The notes under the pieces are model-generated. The model had not been told where the DNA came from. It saw only the letters and a program-made list of their open reading frames with translations, and did no database searches. A DNA stretch of 64,000 nucleotides. Source: Cylicocyclus nassatus (taxonomy: Eukaryota > Nematoda > Chromadorea > Rhabditida > Strongylidae). Every line of letters starts with the position of its first letter. The stretch's first letter is position 1. Shown in pieces: positions 46,776 through 57,814 of this stretch. Location of the stretch: NCBI GenBank assembly GCA_958299035.1, contig CATQJL010000223.1, positions 49,830,302-49,894,301 of the forward strand. Direction: 5' to 3'. The position numbers and the translations under genes are program-made.

Positions 46776-49290
46776 ATGTCAATGGAAGAGTTCCTCGAGT
46801 TCCGGAAGCAGCTGGCTGCATCCGTGCTGCGACTGAAGCAAGACGTCCGACGTTATCCGGTGTTTAACTCTGATTTCAGTCGCCGAAGAGCCCCGGAAGT
46901 TGAGGTAAGATAGACTTTCCGCTTTCCTTATCTTGTCTTCGTTGTTAGCACATTGTATTTTAGTTGAAGGAAGCATTATCTATTTATTTATTTATTTATT
47001 TTTATTTATTTATTCATTATTATTTATTTATTATTATTTATTTATTTATCAAATGCATCGTAAACGATGCACTTCATAAATAAATAAATTGATTATTTGA
47101 TTTATCATTTGATCTTATTTTCGACTTTTGGTGTGGAAATTCTGCAACACGTGTTAAAGATGGTAATTATTGCATGACAGGTGTTTGCGCTGTTTAAGCT
47201 ACTTTTATGCGATCGTGATCTGGCCTCTCAGTTCTGCTTAAAGCATCAACATATACATTTTGAATTCATGAACGATATTAAGAAACAGATTCTAGTTTAA
47301 ATATGCTTTCTTGAGCTGCATTTATTTGTAGTCTCAAGACAATGCCGAGTTTTTAGGGAAACGAAACACAAAGGACAGAGTTGTGGTTAGGAAAGAAACT
47401 CGAATCTGCGGAGATTACAGTTAGTTCCTTTTTTGCTTTATTGCACTTTTCCAAACTACTGGTCCTAGTCAAGCGAAAGATGCTGTATAGCAATGAGGTT
47501 TGGCCCTAGCTGGCTTCGTTGCAATCGGAAGCGTTCGAGAAAAGTTTTGAACGCTGAGTTGGAGAAGATTGCACTCCTGAAGAGGCTTAACATCGCTATA
47601 TCAAATGAGGTTTGAATAGCAAGAAGAATTCAGGTCGTCTTTTTTGAATGACTAACGTTTTAGGATCCTCACATGGGCATTTGTCTCTTCCATTGGCGTA
47701 TGATCAAGTACAAGCGGCCAGGTGTTACATTGACGAACGACCAGCTAAGAGCCTGGGAAGCGACTGAGTCTCGGTCAGAAGATTCCAATGAAGACTCGGT
47801 AAGCCGCACTACTTTCTTATCCTTCATACTCACGAGTTTACAGAGCGATGTTGTTCTAGCTGAAAGTACCTCATCGTCTGATCATGAAGATTCCGAGGAT
47901 GATGCAACAATCGAACAGAGCCGGCAAAGTAGGTTTTATGAATCGGGTCCATTTGATTTTTGATCTTTTCATCTATGCAATGAACTTGTCTACGTAATAT
48001 GATCAATGTTAATTACAATTTTTAACTGAGGTGGTCTTCTTTGATTGGTGATTTTGATCTGTTGTAAAAAACGTCACCTTATAGTGATTCTCTCCTACAT
48101 AATCCATGTGATTGTGGAGTCGTTTGGGATCATAAATATTTTCTAAGTCTACTTTTCAATACAGATATCTAGGTACATCCCAAAAAAGCAAATTGAATTG
48201 GCGTGAAATGGATCTGAAGCAAAAGAAAACAAAGCCAACTGATGAAGCAGGCGAGGAAGGCGATGAACATAGAGATAGTGAAGAAGATGAGAAAGTTAGT
48301 CGAACTTTGCGAACTTTTCCAGTTTGAATGTTATATTTCAGAGTGGTTTGTGGACGTTGTCAGCCGCTAGTCTCCGTCGGTATAGAAAGTTTTTCATGAT
48401 ACCCACGAAAGCCAGTGCAAGTAAACATGCGGTAAGTTCCCAATTTGTTTGTAGTTCTCTAGGCTTACCGTAGTCCAAACTCTAAAAGATGTCTGAATAG
48501 TTACATCATTCTTACGTGTTATTTTCATCTCTTCTCACAAAAATCATTCGAATTCGGATGCTATGTTGGGATTAGCAGCTTGAGCTTAAAGGCACCGTCC
48601 ACCCAAAATCTCGAGTTTAATGTTTCTGTCGCCCTCAGGCCTTCTGAAAGCTCTGATTCCGAATATGGAGTCGAAAATCCGCGAAACCCCCAAAAATCCC
48701 TGTTTCGAGAACCCTTTGCAACAAGCGCAGGCGAGATAAAGCATGTAAGTGGGCGGGACGACCCTGGTCGCCCCGCCTACTTTGCTAATTCCGGAGAGGA
48801 TTTCTCGCTCCAGAAGCAGTCTTTTGTGGCGAAGCTTGGGGGTTTGTCTAGTGTGGGGGCCCACACTAGTATGCCATCATAATCTCGCCAATCTCCATTT
48901 TGGGTGGACAGTGCCTTTAAAGTCGTTTCATCAATAGAAACATCAATTTTAGTTCAAGTATACGGATATTGAGCATAGCTGAGAGATGTTTACACTGAAG
49001 TTTTGAGGATACAAAAATGGTGGTGTTTACCTAGGTGTTACCATGAAATCTTGCTCTTGTAACATCCTAAGGCCTTTCCTTTACTACAGTAGAATTTACG
49101 CTTCATAGCTTGGTTCTTTCTTCCTTGCTCAATGCCTTTTTCATTGTTACCCTTTTCGAATCACTCCTAATTTATTTTCCAGATGCTAGAAGGTGTCGAG
49201 AATCATTTCGAAAGGCTGCCGGTGCGAGCAAGTGATGCTATAGTCCATTTCATCTACGTAGCCAAAAATCGGATGAATACTATTGAATAA
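46776..49290 (+). CDS. SAP30-like subunit of Sin3/histone deacetylase complex
   Basis: SAP30 proteins bridge Sin3 and HDAC and act in nuclear gene repression. Exons: 46776-46904, 47332-47419, 47491-47609, 47664-47798, 47844-47928, 48173-48294, 48342-48431 and 49183-49290. They join in frame to 291 aa. A zinc-finger pattern is visible: Cys69, Cys83, Cys119 and His122 (ICGDY, LRC, ICLFHWRMI). The 36-residue step from Cys83 to Cys119 equals that of vertebrate SAP30. After an acidic linker rich in Glu, Asp and Ser (about 140-226) comes the Sin3-binding region LSAASLRRYRKFFMIPTKAS and a terminal FERLPVRASDAIVHFIYVAK helix pair, matching the family C-terminus. The first Cys spacing and the acidic linker are longer than in vertebrates. 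The start sits 5 nt after a TTACTCCAG acceptor. AATAAA overlaps the stop. Intron 7 holds a TTAA MITE. Exon 6 must use the second of two AGs (48172), since the first puts TAG in frame. Confidence 0.78.
46978..47050. repeat. (TTTA)n microsatellite
   Basis: This is an imperfect TTTA/TTA repeat in intron 1 of the SAP30-like gene, followed by a short palindrome around GCATCGTAAACGATGC. Confidence 0.85.
48586..48920. mobile_element. TTAA-flanked MITE in SAP30-like intron 7
   Basis: TTAAAGGCACCGTCCACCCA on the left and TGGGTGGACAGTGCCTTTAA on the right form a terminal inverted repeat with one mismatch, inside TTAA. The GC-rich interior contains CCCCGCC and GGGGGCCCAC blocks. It is the same family as 60190-60545. 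Confidence 0.8.
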
Positions 49291-49922
49291 ATCTTTGTGC
49301 ATAGTCTTGATGTAATTAACCGTTGCAGTGATTTCGTTGATCAATAATCAGTACACCACAAATCAAGTTGCACGAAGCCTTTTATTTAATGTCTGCTCGT
49401 CTCAAGCGTGAAACGATTAACAAGTTATTGTACAAACTATATTCGTACGAACACTGAACGAGAATAGCAAAAATTGGATGCATTTATCTAGTATGTTTCA
49501 AGAGTGTGGTCTTATGAAAACTCGAGAGCTCCACCGAAGCTCACCGAAGTTTGCGAGTTGCCATAACTTGGTTCAGGGCGGATGTATTATGAATCCAAGG
49601 GCACCGTTCGATTCAACTCGGTTCAATTCAACGCGCATCTTCTGATGTATTGAAAATGCTCATTCAGAAGTTGTGCGTGGTAGGCTGTCGATTTTACAAC
49701 TTTTTAGATTTTGCTTACAGTAAGTTGTTTGTCCACTGAGCTTATTCATTGTACATTGAGTAGCCTACCGTAGTCAAAAGTGCATGAATTCTGAGCACCT
49801 ACTACAAACGAGGAATTCTATGTGTCAGAAGATGCGCCTTGTCGAGCTGAGAGAAATGATGGCTCAAATTTAGAATTCGTTTTCTTTAAACCAAGATTTG
49901 GCGATGCAACGCGATCGTTGAA
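49291..49922. other. No gene seen
   Basis: This is the 3' flank of the SAP30-like gene. GATGCGC(A/C)TCTTCTGA-type blocks occur in both orientations (about 49636 and 49827), hinting at a decayed inverted repeat. Confidence 0.4.
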
Positions 49923-50304
49923 CTACGGTGGCCTTTTTGGCCATTTAGGAGCGGTACGTAGTTTGTAAAGCGAAGATGGGTCTGCTTCATTCCAAAGGTG
50001 ATGATCATCATAAAACCCTTGTAGAAACCATGGACGCGGAAGATGCGTGAAAGCAGTCGTTGAAACATATTAGCTCAAAACATGTTCTCTTAAGGTCTAA
50101 GGCATACCTCAAACGATTTGACCAAATCGCGACGTCGACGCGACTTGGCATTCTGCCAGTTTTTACAAATTCATCGTGGGCGGTTTTCAAGTATCTACGT
50201 AGGCGCGTGGCTTTTGTAAGTTCTTGGAAACGGATCACGTCCTGTTCAAACAAACGGCGGTAACGACGAATTACGAACAGTCGCTTCTGTGTCGAATCGC
50301 GCAT
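49923..50304 (-). CDS. Candidate small basic protein, unknown
   Basis: On the minus strand an ATTTCAG acceptor lies 3 nt before an ATG at 50304, the same arrangement as in dnc-2. The open frame begins MRDSTQKRLFVIRRYRRLF and continues with a charged, helix-like stretch (FQELTKATRLRRYLKTAHDE, then GRMPSRVDVAIWSNRLR). From there either the frame runs on to a stop near 50011, or a short intron (possible donor near 50112, acceptor near 49999) leads to a tail reading YDDHHLWNEADPSSLYKLRT and ending KWPKRPP at 49923, about 93 aa in all. I do not recognise the family. The basic N-terminal part would suit a mitochondrial or ribosomal protein, but that is a guess. The exon structure is unresolved, and a pseudogene is possible. 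Confidence 0.35.
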
Positions 50305-51462
50305 CGACTGAAATCGTGTGAAGTATGCCTTAGGCCTAACGAATAGATATGACTTGTACTCGAATTACTGGGCTTTTCATCTCTCCCTGCTCTATTTTCC
50401 CACTAAAGAGATTGATATCCTTCTTTCAACATAGCAGGGGGTGATGCGGTCGTGATTTTTTCAGAAATCCAAAATTATGGGATCAACGATCATGTTTTGT
50501 CGTAGCAACAGAAATGTCTGTATTCCAATGTCTAACGAGATGCTACTTTCTGATATTAGGTTTAATTTCGGTGACAAGAAGAAACTGTTATGTTTTCCAA
50601 AATTGTTCGAGGAATGCGGCTCTTCTTTGTAGCTCAAGAGCAGTGGTTCTCAGTAGTCACCCTCTATTCATACTCAAACAAACCGCTTTTTTCTTCGAGT
50701 AAATTTTGTTCCATGTGGTCTAGTTCATTGTTTCACTTTTTTAATTAGTTTGCGGGTGGTTAATAAGTTTGCAATAGAAGCAATGTATTTATGCCATATG
50801 GACCAACCGTAGAAGCCAGAAATTTGTTATCCTTTTATAAAGTTAGAAAATCTGATATTTTTCATGACTGGCTGACTTCGCTGAAGGTATTCTTCGTATC
50901 GGTTAAGTGTAGTTGGTGTTTCTTTTAAGTTGAGTAGCAATATTTGCTAGTTTCAACCATTACGATAATGAACCTCACACATTTCACTAAAAATTCAGAA
51001 CTGACTACGGGTTACGGATCAAGCAAGAATAATGGCGAAATGTTGTCATTCTTCAATTCAAACAAATTTTGTACCAAAAAAGAGAATTTGTTAGCAGCGG
51101 TGATTTAAGTTTAGTCACACATACGAAAACTGAACAATATAATCTTTAGTTTTTCGAGATAGGGTTAGCCGCTGGCAAATCCGTGGAAAGGAAAGGAGAT
51201 TTCAAATCATGTATCCCAAGAATGTAAAAAGCTTCAATGGCTCTACGAGGTTAGGCTTATCAGATAACTTCAGATGTTCTCTTGGTTTTTTTTTTCATCG
51301 AGATCCATATTGGTCTATGAGATGTACAACGTGGCGAGAATATTTTCCGTCTATGCGCATATGCATAATATCTCTCCTCCGTTATCGGCATCAAATCTGG
51401 TTCCTCATCCATGGCACAGCGGATCTAGGCCATCATCACGATAACCTGGCCGTCGATCTTCC
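50305..51462. other. Upstream region of the collagen gene, no gene seen
   Basis: This is AT-rich DNA with no conserved exon on either strand. It should contain the regulatory sequence of the collagen gene. Confidence 0.5.
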
Positions 51463-51470
51463 TATATAAG
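51463..51470 (+). promoter_or_regulatory. TATA box of the collagen gene
   Basis: TATATAAG lies 134 nt upstream of the ATG. The upstream reading frame between it and the ATG has no coding features and ends at a CGTTTCAG acceptor abutting the ATG, so this is leader sequence, either cis-spliced or replaced by a spliced leader. Confidence 0.5.
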
Positions 51471-51596
51471 TGATGCGCAAATCTGCTGATGGCCATTGTA
51501 CTTGCTCACAACCATAGTACGCCATTATGCGCTCATGCAAATTCTTTTTTTTTCTTCGTGGTCCTCAGCTGTGATATGTCAACTTTCCCGTTTCAG

Positions 51597-52833
51597 ATGT
51601 CTTCGCGTACGGTGGCAGTGATTGCCACTGGTCTGGGATGCTTTGCCCTTGCCGCCTGTTTCCTTGCCTTTCCCATGATCCTCAGCGAGATCAACGACAT
51701 CCGCGCTGAACTCGACGCTGAGATCGAGTCGTGGAAGCTCGAGACCGATGCTCTGTACAGAGACATGAACAAATATGGCAGAGTTCGTCGTCAGGCTTAC
51801 GGATACGGTGCACCTCCACCTCGCAGTAGCTTCCCCAAGGTTCGTCAAAAAAAGAAACTCTTTACTTGTTTACTAGTTACTCTTTACTTTTTACTAGTTC
51901 AGCTGATGGTCTTGTTTAGGGTAACTTCCCTGGTGGCTTCAGTGACCAGCCCCGTCCAAGTGGCAACTTCCCCGGAGTCGTTGGTGTACCTCCATCACTC
52001 ACTGGAACTGACAATGGTGCTCCATCAGGTGAGATATCAACCTTGTCTTTCATTCAGAATCTGATAAAAGACTATTTCTAGCTCAACCCAATGGTAACTG
52101 CAACTGCAAGGCTGAGAACTCTTGCCCAGCTGGACCACCAGGACCCAAGGGAACTCCCGGACACGATGGACCAGACGGAATCCCTGGAGTTCCTGGATTT
52201 GACGGAAAAGACGCTGAAGATGCCAAGGCTCAGACACAGCAGTATGCTGGATGCTTCACCTGCCCACAAGGACCTCCTGGACCTCCTGGTATGGATGTTG
52301 GTTATAATATAAAAAAATACCAAATCATTCATTTATTTTCAGGACCCACCGGAAAGCCTGGACCTCGTGGTATGCGCGGAGCTCGTGGACAGGCTGCAAT
52401 GCCCGGCCGCGACGGACAGCCCGGATTCCCCGGAACCATCGGAGGACTTGGAGCTCCCGGACCAGCTGGAGAGGAAGGACCACAAGGAGAGCCAGGAGAG
52501 GATGTTGAGCACCAAATTGGTCTTCCCGGACCTAAGGGAGTACCTGGACCACCAGGAGAGCCTGGAGATGAAGGACAGCAAGGAGACGCCGGAGCTCCAG
52601 GACAGGCTGGTCCTCCAGGAGAGCGCGGACCCCAGGGAGAGAAGGTAAGCTCAAGCCGCTTCTGCTTTTCTTTTTATATCACTGCTAATCATTTTAAGGG
52701 AGATGATGGCGCTACCGGAACTCCTGGAGAGCCAGGAGAGGAAGGAGAGCCAGGCAAGGATGCTGAGTACTGCCCCTGCCCACAGCGCAATGCTGCCCAA
52801 AACGTCCAGGCAGCTGGATATCGCCGTTACTAG
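51597..52833 (+). CDS. Cuticle collagen (col family)
   Basis: This is an extracellular structural protein of the nematode cuticle. Exons: 51597-51839, 51920-52028, 52082-52288, 52343-52644 and 52699-52833, giving 331 aa. Residues 6-29 form the hydrophobic signal-anchor. It is followed by the collagen N-terminal domain ([17 protein letters not shown], then LYRDMNKYG) and a RVRR subtilisin-type cleavage site at 62-65. A Gly/Pro-rich non-repeat segment precedes CNC (124-126) and Cys132. Gly-X-Y repeats run from about 135, with an interruption ([20 protein letters not shown]), then a long triple-helix block with short breaks, and end at YCPCPQRN before a short tail ending YRRY. Paired cysteines flanking the helix blocks are the family signature for inter-chain bonds. 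The last intron has an unusual TTTTAAG acceptor. AATAAA lies at 52868-52873. Which col gene it corresponds to cannot be told without a search. Confidence 0.93.
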
Positions 52834-52867
52834 AAAGCGAAAGCCATCTCTGAAATGTGCAATGCTC

Positions 52868-52873
52868 AATAAA
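52868..52873 (+). terminator. Polyadenylation signal of the collagen gene
   Basis: AATAAA lies 35 nt after the stop codon. Confidence 0.75.
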
Positions 52874-54784
52874 TTATTCGTTTCAAAGTAGTAGACGATT
52901 AATGATGATCCCTCCTAATTCCGAAACTGCTTTTCAAAAACTACATTCTAACTGTGGCATTTTCCAAGTGATATCACAAAACTCTCATTGGCTATTTAAA
53001 TCTTCTGAATTGAAGCAAACTTGAACCATACTGGTTGATACGCAAAAGCAAAAGCTGTATCATTTTTCTCACAGCGAAAAACTTCTTGCAGCCGCGAAAC
53101 CTGCTCAAGCATGCGCGCGACACTCTGTATATGTTAGGTTGTCCGAACGTTTTGTCTGTTTCCTTAAAAATGACCATAAAATCTCGTATAAGCTTCAACT
53201 AAAAGCGATCAAGCATGCATTCAACGCAGCAAGTAGCAGACCCGCGCCATTTGCCCCCGGAGGTATCCCTTCGACTGTCTGAGTATCTGCTCAAAGTTCG
53301 GCTGATTTTTAGAAATCCCGTTCTTCTTGTTGACTTTCGGAGAAAATTGGGTATTAGACAAGGGGGAATCCGAACAGTACATTGATGTCTTGGAATTCTT
53401 CTGTTCTGCTTTACGGAGTTTTATAGTATCATTTCTTCGGAGATGTTTTTGCTAAAATCAGGGAACACACAACTGGCAAGAACACAAAATCTTTCAAACC
53501 TCTGCAAATTGAAGTGTGATTGTCACTAGTGATTATAAGATAAGCAAGTTTAGTTCACTACAAAAGTAAGCTCTTTGAACTTTTGGTACTTTCAATTAAA
53601 ATGCTAGGATAAATTTTTGAAGAACTGCAGAGGTTTTGGGTTTACTCAAAAATTGCTCGAAAAGCAGTAGTGATAACAGCGCGAAGACTGAGTGGATTAG
53701 GCAAAAATTGCAGCCATCAAAAAGAGGATCGAATGATAATCGAGTAGCTCATGGGTCAATGTTTTCTGAGTTTTGGTGGTCGGTTCAAAACAACGGACCA
53801 AACTTTCAGGACAGCCTATTATACTTAGCATCGGTGCTTCGGTATAAGAGCAGAGATAAAGCATCCTTCAGCAAGAGAAAGACAAGTATTGCTATAAACT
53901 GTGGATCAAGGGTTGGACGCGGATAAAGTCAGTATTTTGTAGTTGACAAAGAAATTGGCAAAGAAATCAAAACACTATCTGGAAACTTCTTTTTTACTTT
54001 TTCTTTACCAAAAATGTTTTTATGTTCAATAATCAACGAAGCACCTCGCCAGATGGCATTTGAAGTGATATGAAGTTCAAAAGCTAAGCAAATTGTCCAA
54101 GAATAGAAAAACATGAAAGCATGATCGAATCGGAAAATCTGCAAACAAATTACGGATGTATCTCGTAAGAGAGTAGTTTCTAAACAGTCGTCAGCGCATC
54201 CAGCTATCGCTGCACAGCAATTATCCAGTATGAGACATAAGTCTTGTACCGAAGTATAGACCGCATATCATATTTATACCAGACACTAAATAGGGTTTTA
54301 AAGATTTGCAACAACTTTTATCCATGCGAAATGTGAGGCCAAAAACTAAGAAAAACCAAGCGTTCGAAATGTTCAAGAAAATCCGCAACTTCGTTCGATA
54401 ATGCAATAGAAGTACTTGCCTGCTCACCAGCACTCCATTGCAGACATGTATTTATGCAGTTGCTGCACTTTTCTCAGCTAGAAATTAATAAGACGAGTAT
54501 TTTCATTTTTTATCAGATTGATGCTGAGCTCTCCTTACACTAGCAGTTGTACACTACAAACCTTTAGAAGTACAACCCTGAATTTGTAGTCTTCCATAGC
54601 ACCTGCTTTTTGAGAGAGAGAGATATCGAAATTCGCATAGAAAACCGAATTAGAGGAGCTAGACATAGCCTAACATCACTTTAGCGAAACTAAGGGAACT
54701 TTTGTTTTCTCGATCTCCAGCCAGGATAGGTGTAAATATGAATGCCTGGTGCAAATAGTATAGCAATGGTCTGGCAGGTTTGCA
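52874..54784. other. No gene seen
   Basis: No conserved exon was found. A solo mariner-like end (GTTAGGTTGTCCGAACGTTT) is at about 53133. Confidence 0.45.
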
Positions 54785-56100
54785 GGGTTCTTCTGGAAAG
54801 ATTTTGATCTTTTTTTTGATTTTCAGGCGGTTGGATCTATCTTTTTCGTTTTTAGCCTCAAACTTCTTCTAGATAGAATTTGTTGCAGACCTGTGAAAAC
54901 TATCTTGTAGAGCTAGCCTTGCTGCCCTGCTCAGAGGCTCCTCCACCTCTGATGCCTATGAATCTTTGCTAAAGATTATGTGAAATCCAACTGAAAGCGT
55001 CTTTGTCGCAAACACCAACTTGCACGAGCTGTGTCGAGGGACTATGGGTGGCCTTGCCTAAGAGCTTCCATCGAACTCTGTGTTCTTCAACAGTGTACAT
55101 TGGTGATATTAATTACAAAAGTTGATAAGTTTATGTTTCAGCGAGCTGCAGGCTCATTGAAGCAAGCGATTTGACAAGTTTGGGTTGCGTTTGTGCAGAT
55201 GGCTGAAAATAGTTTGGCTGCGACGTCTGGACGTGTCCTTTGGCCTAGGTCCGGCTAACGTCACGACCTTGCAAAGGTCTACACTTGAACGCGGGAGTTG
55301 CGCCGGCAATCTTCCATATTTGAAAAGCAATTTGTTAAATGACTTGAAAACGAGCGGCTGTATTTGAGAATTCTGTTTCTGGATAACATGTATGATACAG
55401 TGACCTTTTGAAATGAGACGGTTTGTGTTTACTGTGCTGAATACCACAGGCCGCAGTGGGATTACACCAACAACCTCTGATTGGCTAATTTCAGTTTTGT
55501 ATACGATCTCAAGCTGACAAAATAAAGTCCACTGAAAGTGGGGGTTCAAGCGCTCAACGAGATCACGCGTTACAAAGTCAAAATGGGATTGAGGGCAGCA
55601 TATCCATTCCTGAACATATACTAACAGCAGGGACGAGTGGCGTAGTGTCATAAAGCTCCGCTACAACAGGTCATACAAAATTCGATCCCGCTCCTGGGCC
55701 CTCCAAACCCTCTAATCTTCTGAACAATAAATTGGTACTAGAGTAATCTAACGGAGAAGTATAAAAGCAGCACGAATCAAATGGCGCCAGGAAGTCAGTG
55801 CAAAGGCTCGCACGCATACTGCCTCTTCGACTTTGAAGTGGAATGCCTTCGGCGCATCAGAGTGTATCAGAATGCCGTCCTTCATTTACATACTTTATAG
55901 GGCGAGTATCACATTCGCAACTTTCAACTGCTACGGGCTTACAGAAGCTTATGTTTCTGCATTTATCTTCACTTACTTCATTAACAACAATCTCATAAAA
56001 GTCAAGACCAAAATGACCGTTATACAAATCTTCAAGAACTTTCGATTTGAACGGTAAATTCTGAAAGTGACGAGTGCATGTAACCATGTAGACTGGAAGC
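54785..56100 (+). repeat. Flanking modules of peptide cassette 2, copy 1
   Basis: These are ordered modules: 54785-55150, about 55155-55460 and 55785-56100. They recur in the same order at 58905-59620, about 59625-59940 and 61695-62015. The second and third modules also occur reversed at 9041-9625. The long minus-strand frame at 55154-55651 is not preserved in the other copies, so I do not call it a gene. Confidence 0.75.
55620..55740 (+). repeat. tRNA-like SINE fragment
   Basis: A GAGTGGCGTAGTG block (55635-55647) resembling an RNA polymerase III A box is followed 31 nt later by AAATTCGATCCC (55678-55689), resembling a B box. It does not fold into a standard tRNA with an anticodon arm that I can assign. 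A diverged copy is at 61572-61670. Confidence 0.4.
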
Positions 56101-56209
56101 TTTTGAAACACTTTATTCAACACTCATTATGGTACAAATACTCTGCCACTTTCGAAGTCAATCATGCAGCAAAATAGTCCATCAAATGTATCACAGGAAG
56201 ATGTTTGAG

Positions 56210-56444
56210 CTAAAAGCGATGGCGCCTATGGTGAGGCTTCGGACGATGGATTGGCTTGGGAAGATGGTGATGGATCGGCTTATGGTGAGGCGGCCTTGGC
56301 CTAGGATGATGGTGTCTGGGTTTTGCTTCCACTGAAAGCATATGGAGGTCTAGTCAGGCTAGGCCGATTCTGAAACTTACCAGAAGTGCTGCAGATGAAC
56401 ATTAACGCAAGGAGAGTTATCAGAAGAAATTTGAAGGACGCCAT
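56210..56444 (-). CDS. Secreted histidine/proline-rich cationic peptide, copy D
   Basis: Exon 1 is 56381-56444, the intron (GTAAGT...TTTCAG) is 56332-56380 and exon 2 is 56210-56331 (TAG). The product is 61 aa. The signal peptide is nearly identical to copy C. The mature peptide starts KPRHHHPRPRPPHHKP instead of the RIKHHH of the other copies, and later has HHHLPKPIHRPKPHH before ending HRF. The pseudogene at 535 shares this KPRHHH start. A CTATATAAG box is at 56494-56502 and AATAAA (minus) at 56112-56117. It is the paralogue of copy C by intron sequence and position, and is divergent to copy B at 57815. The role is unknown; the composition implies cationic, metal-chelating behaviour. Confidence 0.75.
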
Positions 56445-56493
56445 TATACTTACTGGAAGAGTCGAATTTGCACCAATCTGAAAGCTTAGAAGG

Positions 56494-56502
56494 CTTATAT
56501 AG
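56494..56502 (-). promoter_or_regulatory. TATA box of peptide gene copy D
   Basis: CTATATAAG on the minus strand lies 50 nt upstream of the ATG at 56444. Confidence 0.6.
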
Positions 56503-57757
56503 TAAGTTACCGTATTGAAAAAGTTTTGGATTTGTCGAACACGGACACGTGTCAAGCGAAAGTTATGGTCAAATTCTGGTTTTAGCAGATGTTCGTGAAA
56601 ACAATGAAAATCTAACTTGGTGACGTAATATAATGATGAGCGAAAGATGAGGAAGCAAAAAAGCGTGGAAGTTTCTGGGATGCAACCTTTGCCGCGTTTC
56701 GGTCGCTAACTTTATGTGAGAATTTAAAGAAAGGTTCAAACGACGACCGTGCCTCCAAAAACATTTCGAATATTAGATAATTATTGTACCTTTCACTTGC
56801 TGAAAAATCTCTTAAATCAGTGTAGTTTCTAGCTAAACTATCCTTTCTTGGAGATTTTACTTGTTGCAAAGGCGCAACTTCCTGGCTTCAAAAGCTTGAT
56901 TGCCAGCCGCCAGTACGCAGAGTTCAGGATTATTTCAGGCATATAGTCCTTCGGAGAGTTGATATGCCGTAGTTGTATGGAGACCTACTGGGTTGCTCAT
57001 ATGAGAAGAAGGACGATTTTGGAATGCCGCCTTTTCTCAAAATATAACAACCGGCCATTGGCACTCTAAAACTGTCAAAATTTTCTTAGTAAGCGACTAA
57101 AGATTCTTTCGCTTTGCAGAATGAACGAAAATTTTGCAAATATCGTACTGATTTTGCCCTGCTCATCCTTTGATCCCATTATCCAACAGTCGATCCTTAT
57201 AAATTCTAGTTTGCTGCAAAAAGAGTTGCAGCGAGATGCAAGTTTGACAGCTCGCGCTTCTTGTGCGCAACAGAATTTGAGTGCAACAGCGGCTTTGAAA
57301 TCGCCACACTTCTCTCTTATATGTTCCAAAACCAAAAATTTAGCCGTTTACAGCTTGACGAATTATAATCTTGAACCACTTGAGCACCCAACTAAGTCGA
57401 AGGCTGCTCAGCTGAAACACTTTTCATTTTGGATTCAACCGATATTATGATGTAACGGAATTGGATAATGCCTTGTAAAGTTCTAGTACAAACAAATCCA
57501 TGCGCAGGACGACTGTTACATATCAGAAACTTCAGTCAACGTCTTTTTTTATCTTAGAGGTAATCCAGTAAAGAAAAACACCGCAATGATCTGTGATAAT
57601 CCACAACTTCTTGTTTCTTGATCGCTCACTGATTAATCAGCCGACTTTTTGGAATGTTAACGAGTATCCTTATTAGAACCAGAATTTCACTACTCTTTCT
57701 TCGTAACAGGTATCTTCAGTGGTAAATAAAACTTTTTGTCTAAAACAAGTGAAGTGA
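56503..57757. other. Shared intergenic region of the second peptide cassette
   Basis: This is a high-identity copy of 7391-8643 in the same orientation, with small indels. Frames within it are not supported as genes. Confidence 0.6.
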
Positions 57758-57764
57758 TATATAG
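57758..57764 (+). promoter_or_regulatory. TATA box of peptide gene copy B
   Basis: TATATAG lies 57 nt upstream of the ATG at 57815, in the same context as copy A. Confidence 0.6.
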
Positions 57765-57814
57765 TGCAGTCAGCGCTGAGATTGTCTGCGAATTCGAGGC
57801 TTCATTTGAGGGTG

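Noticed and set aside
51489..51596. N-terminal extension of the collagen frame
   Set aside because: The extension lacks collagen features and ends at a TTTCAG acceptor directly before the conserved [10 protein letters not shown] start.
55154..55651. 165-codon open frame on the minus strand
   Set aside because: It lies in a repeated module; the matching frames in the copies near 59.7 kb and 9.5 kb are broken, so selection on coding is not supported.
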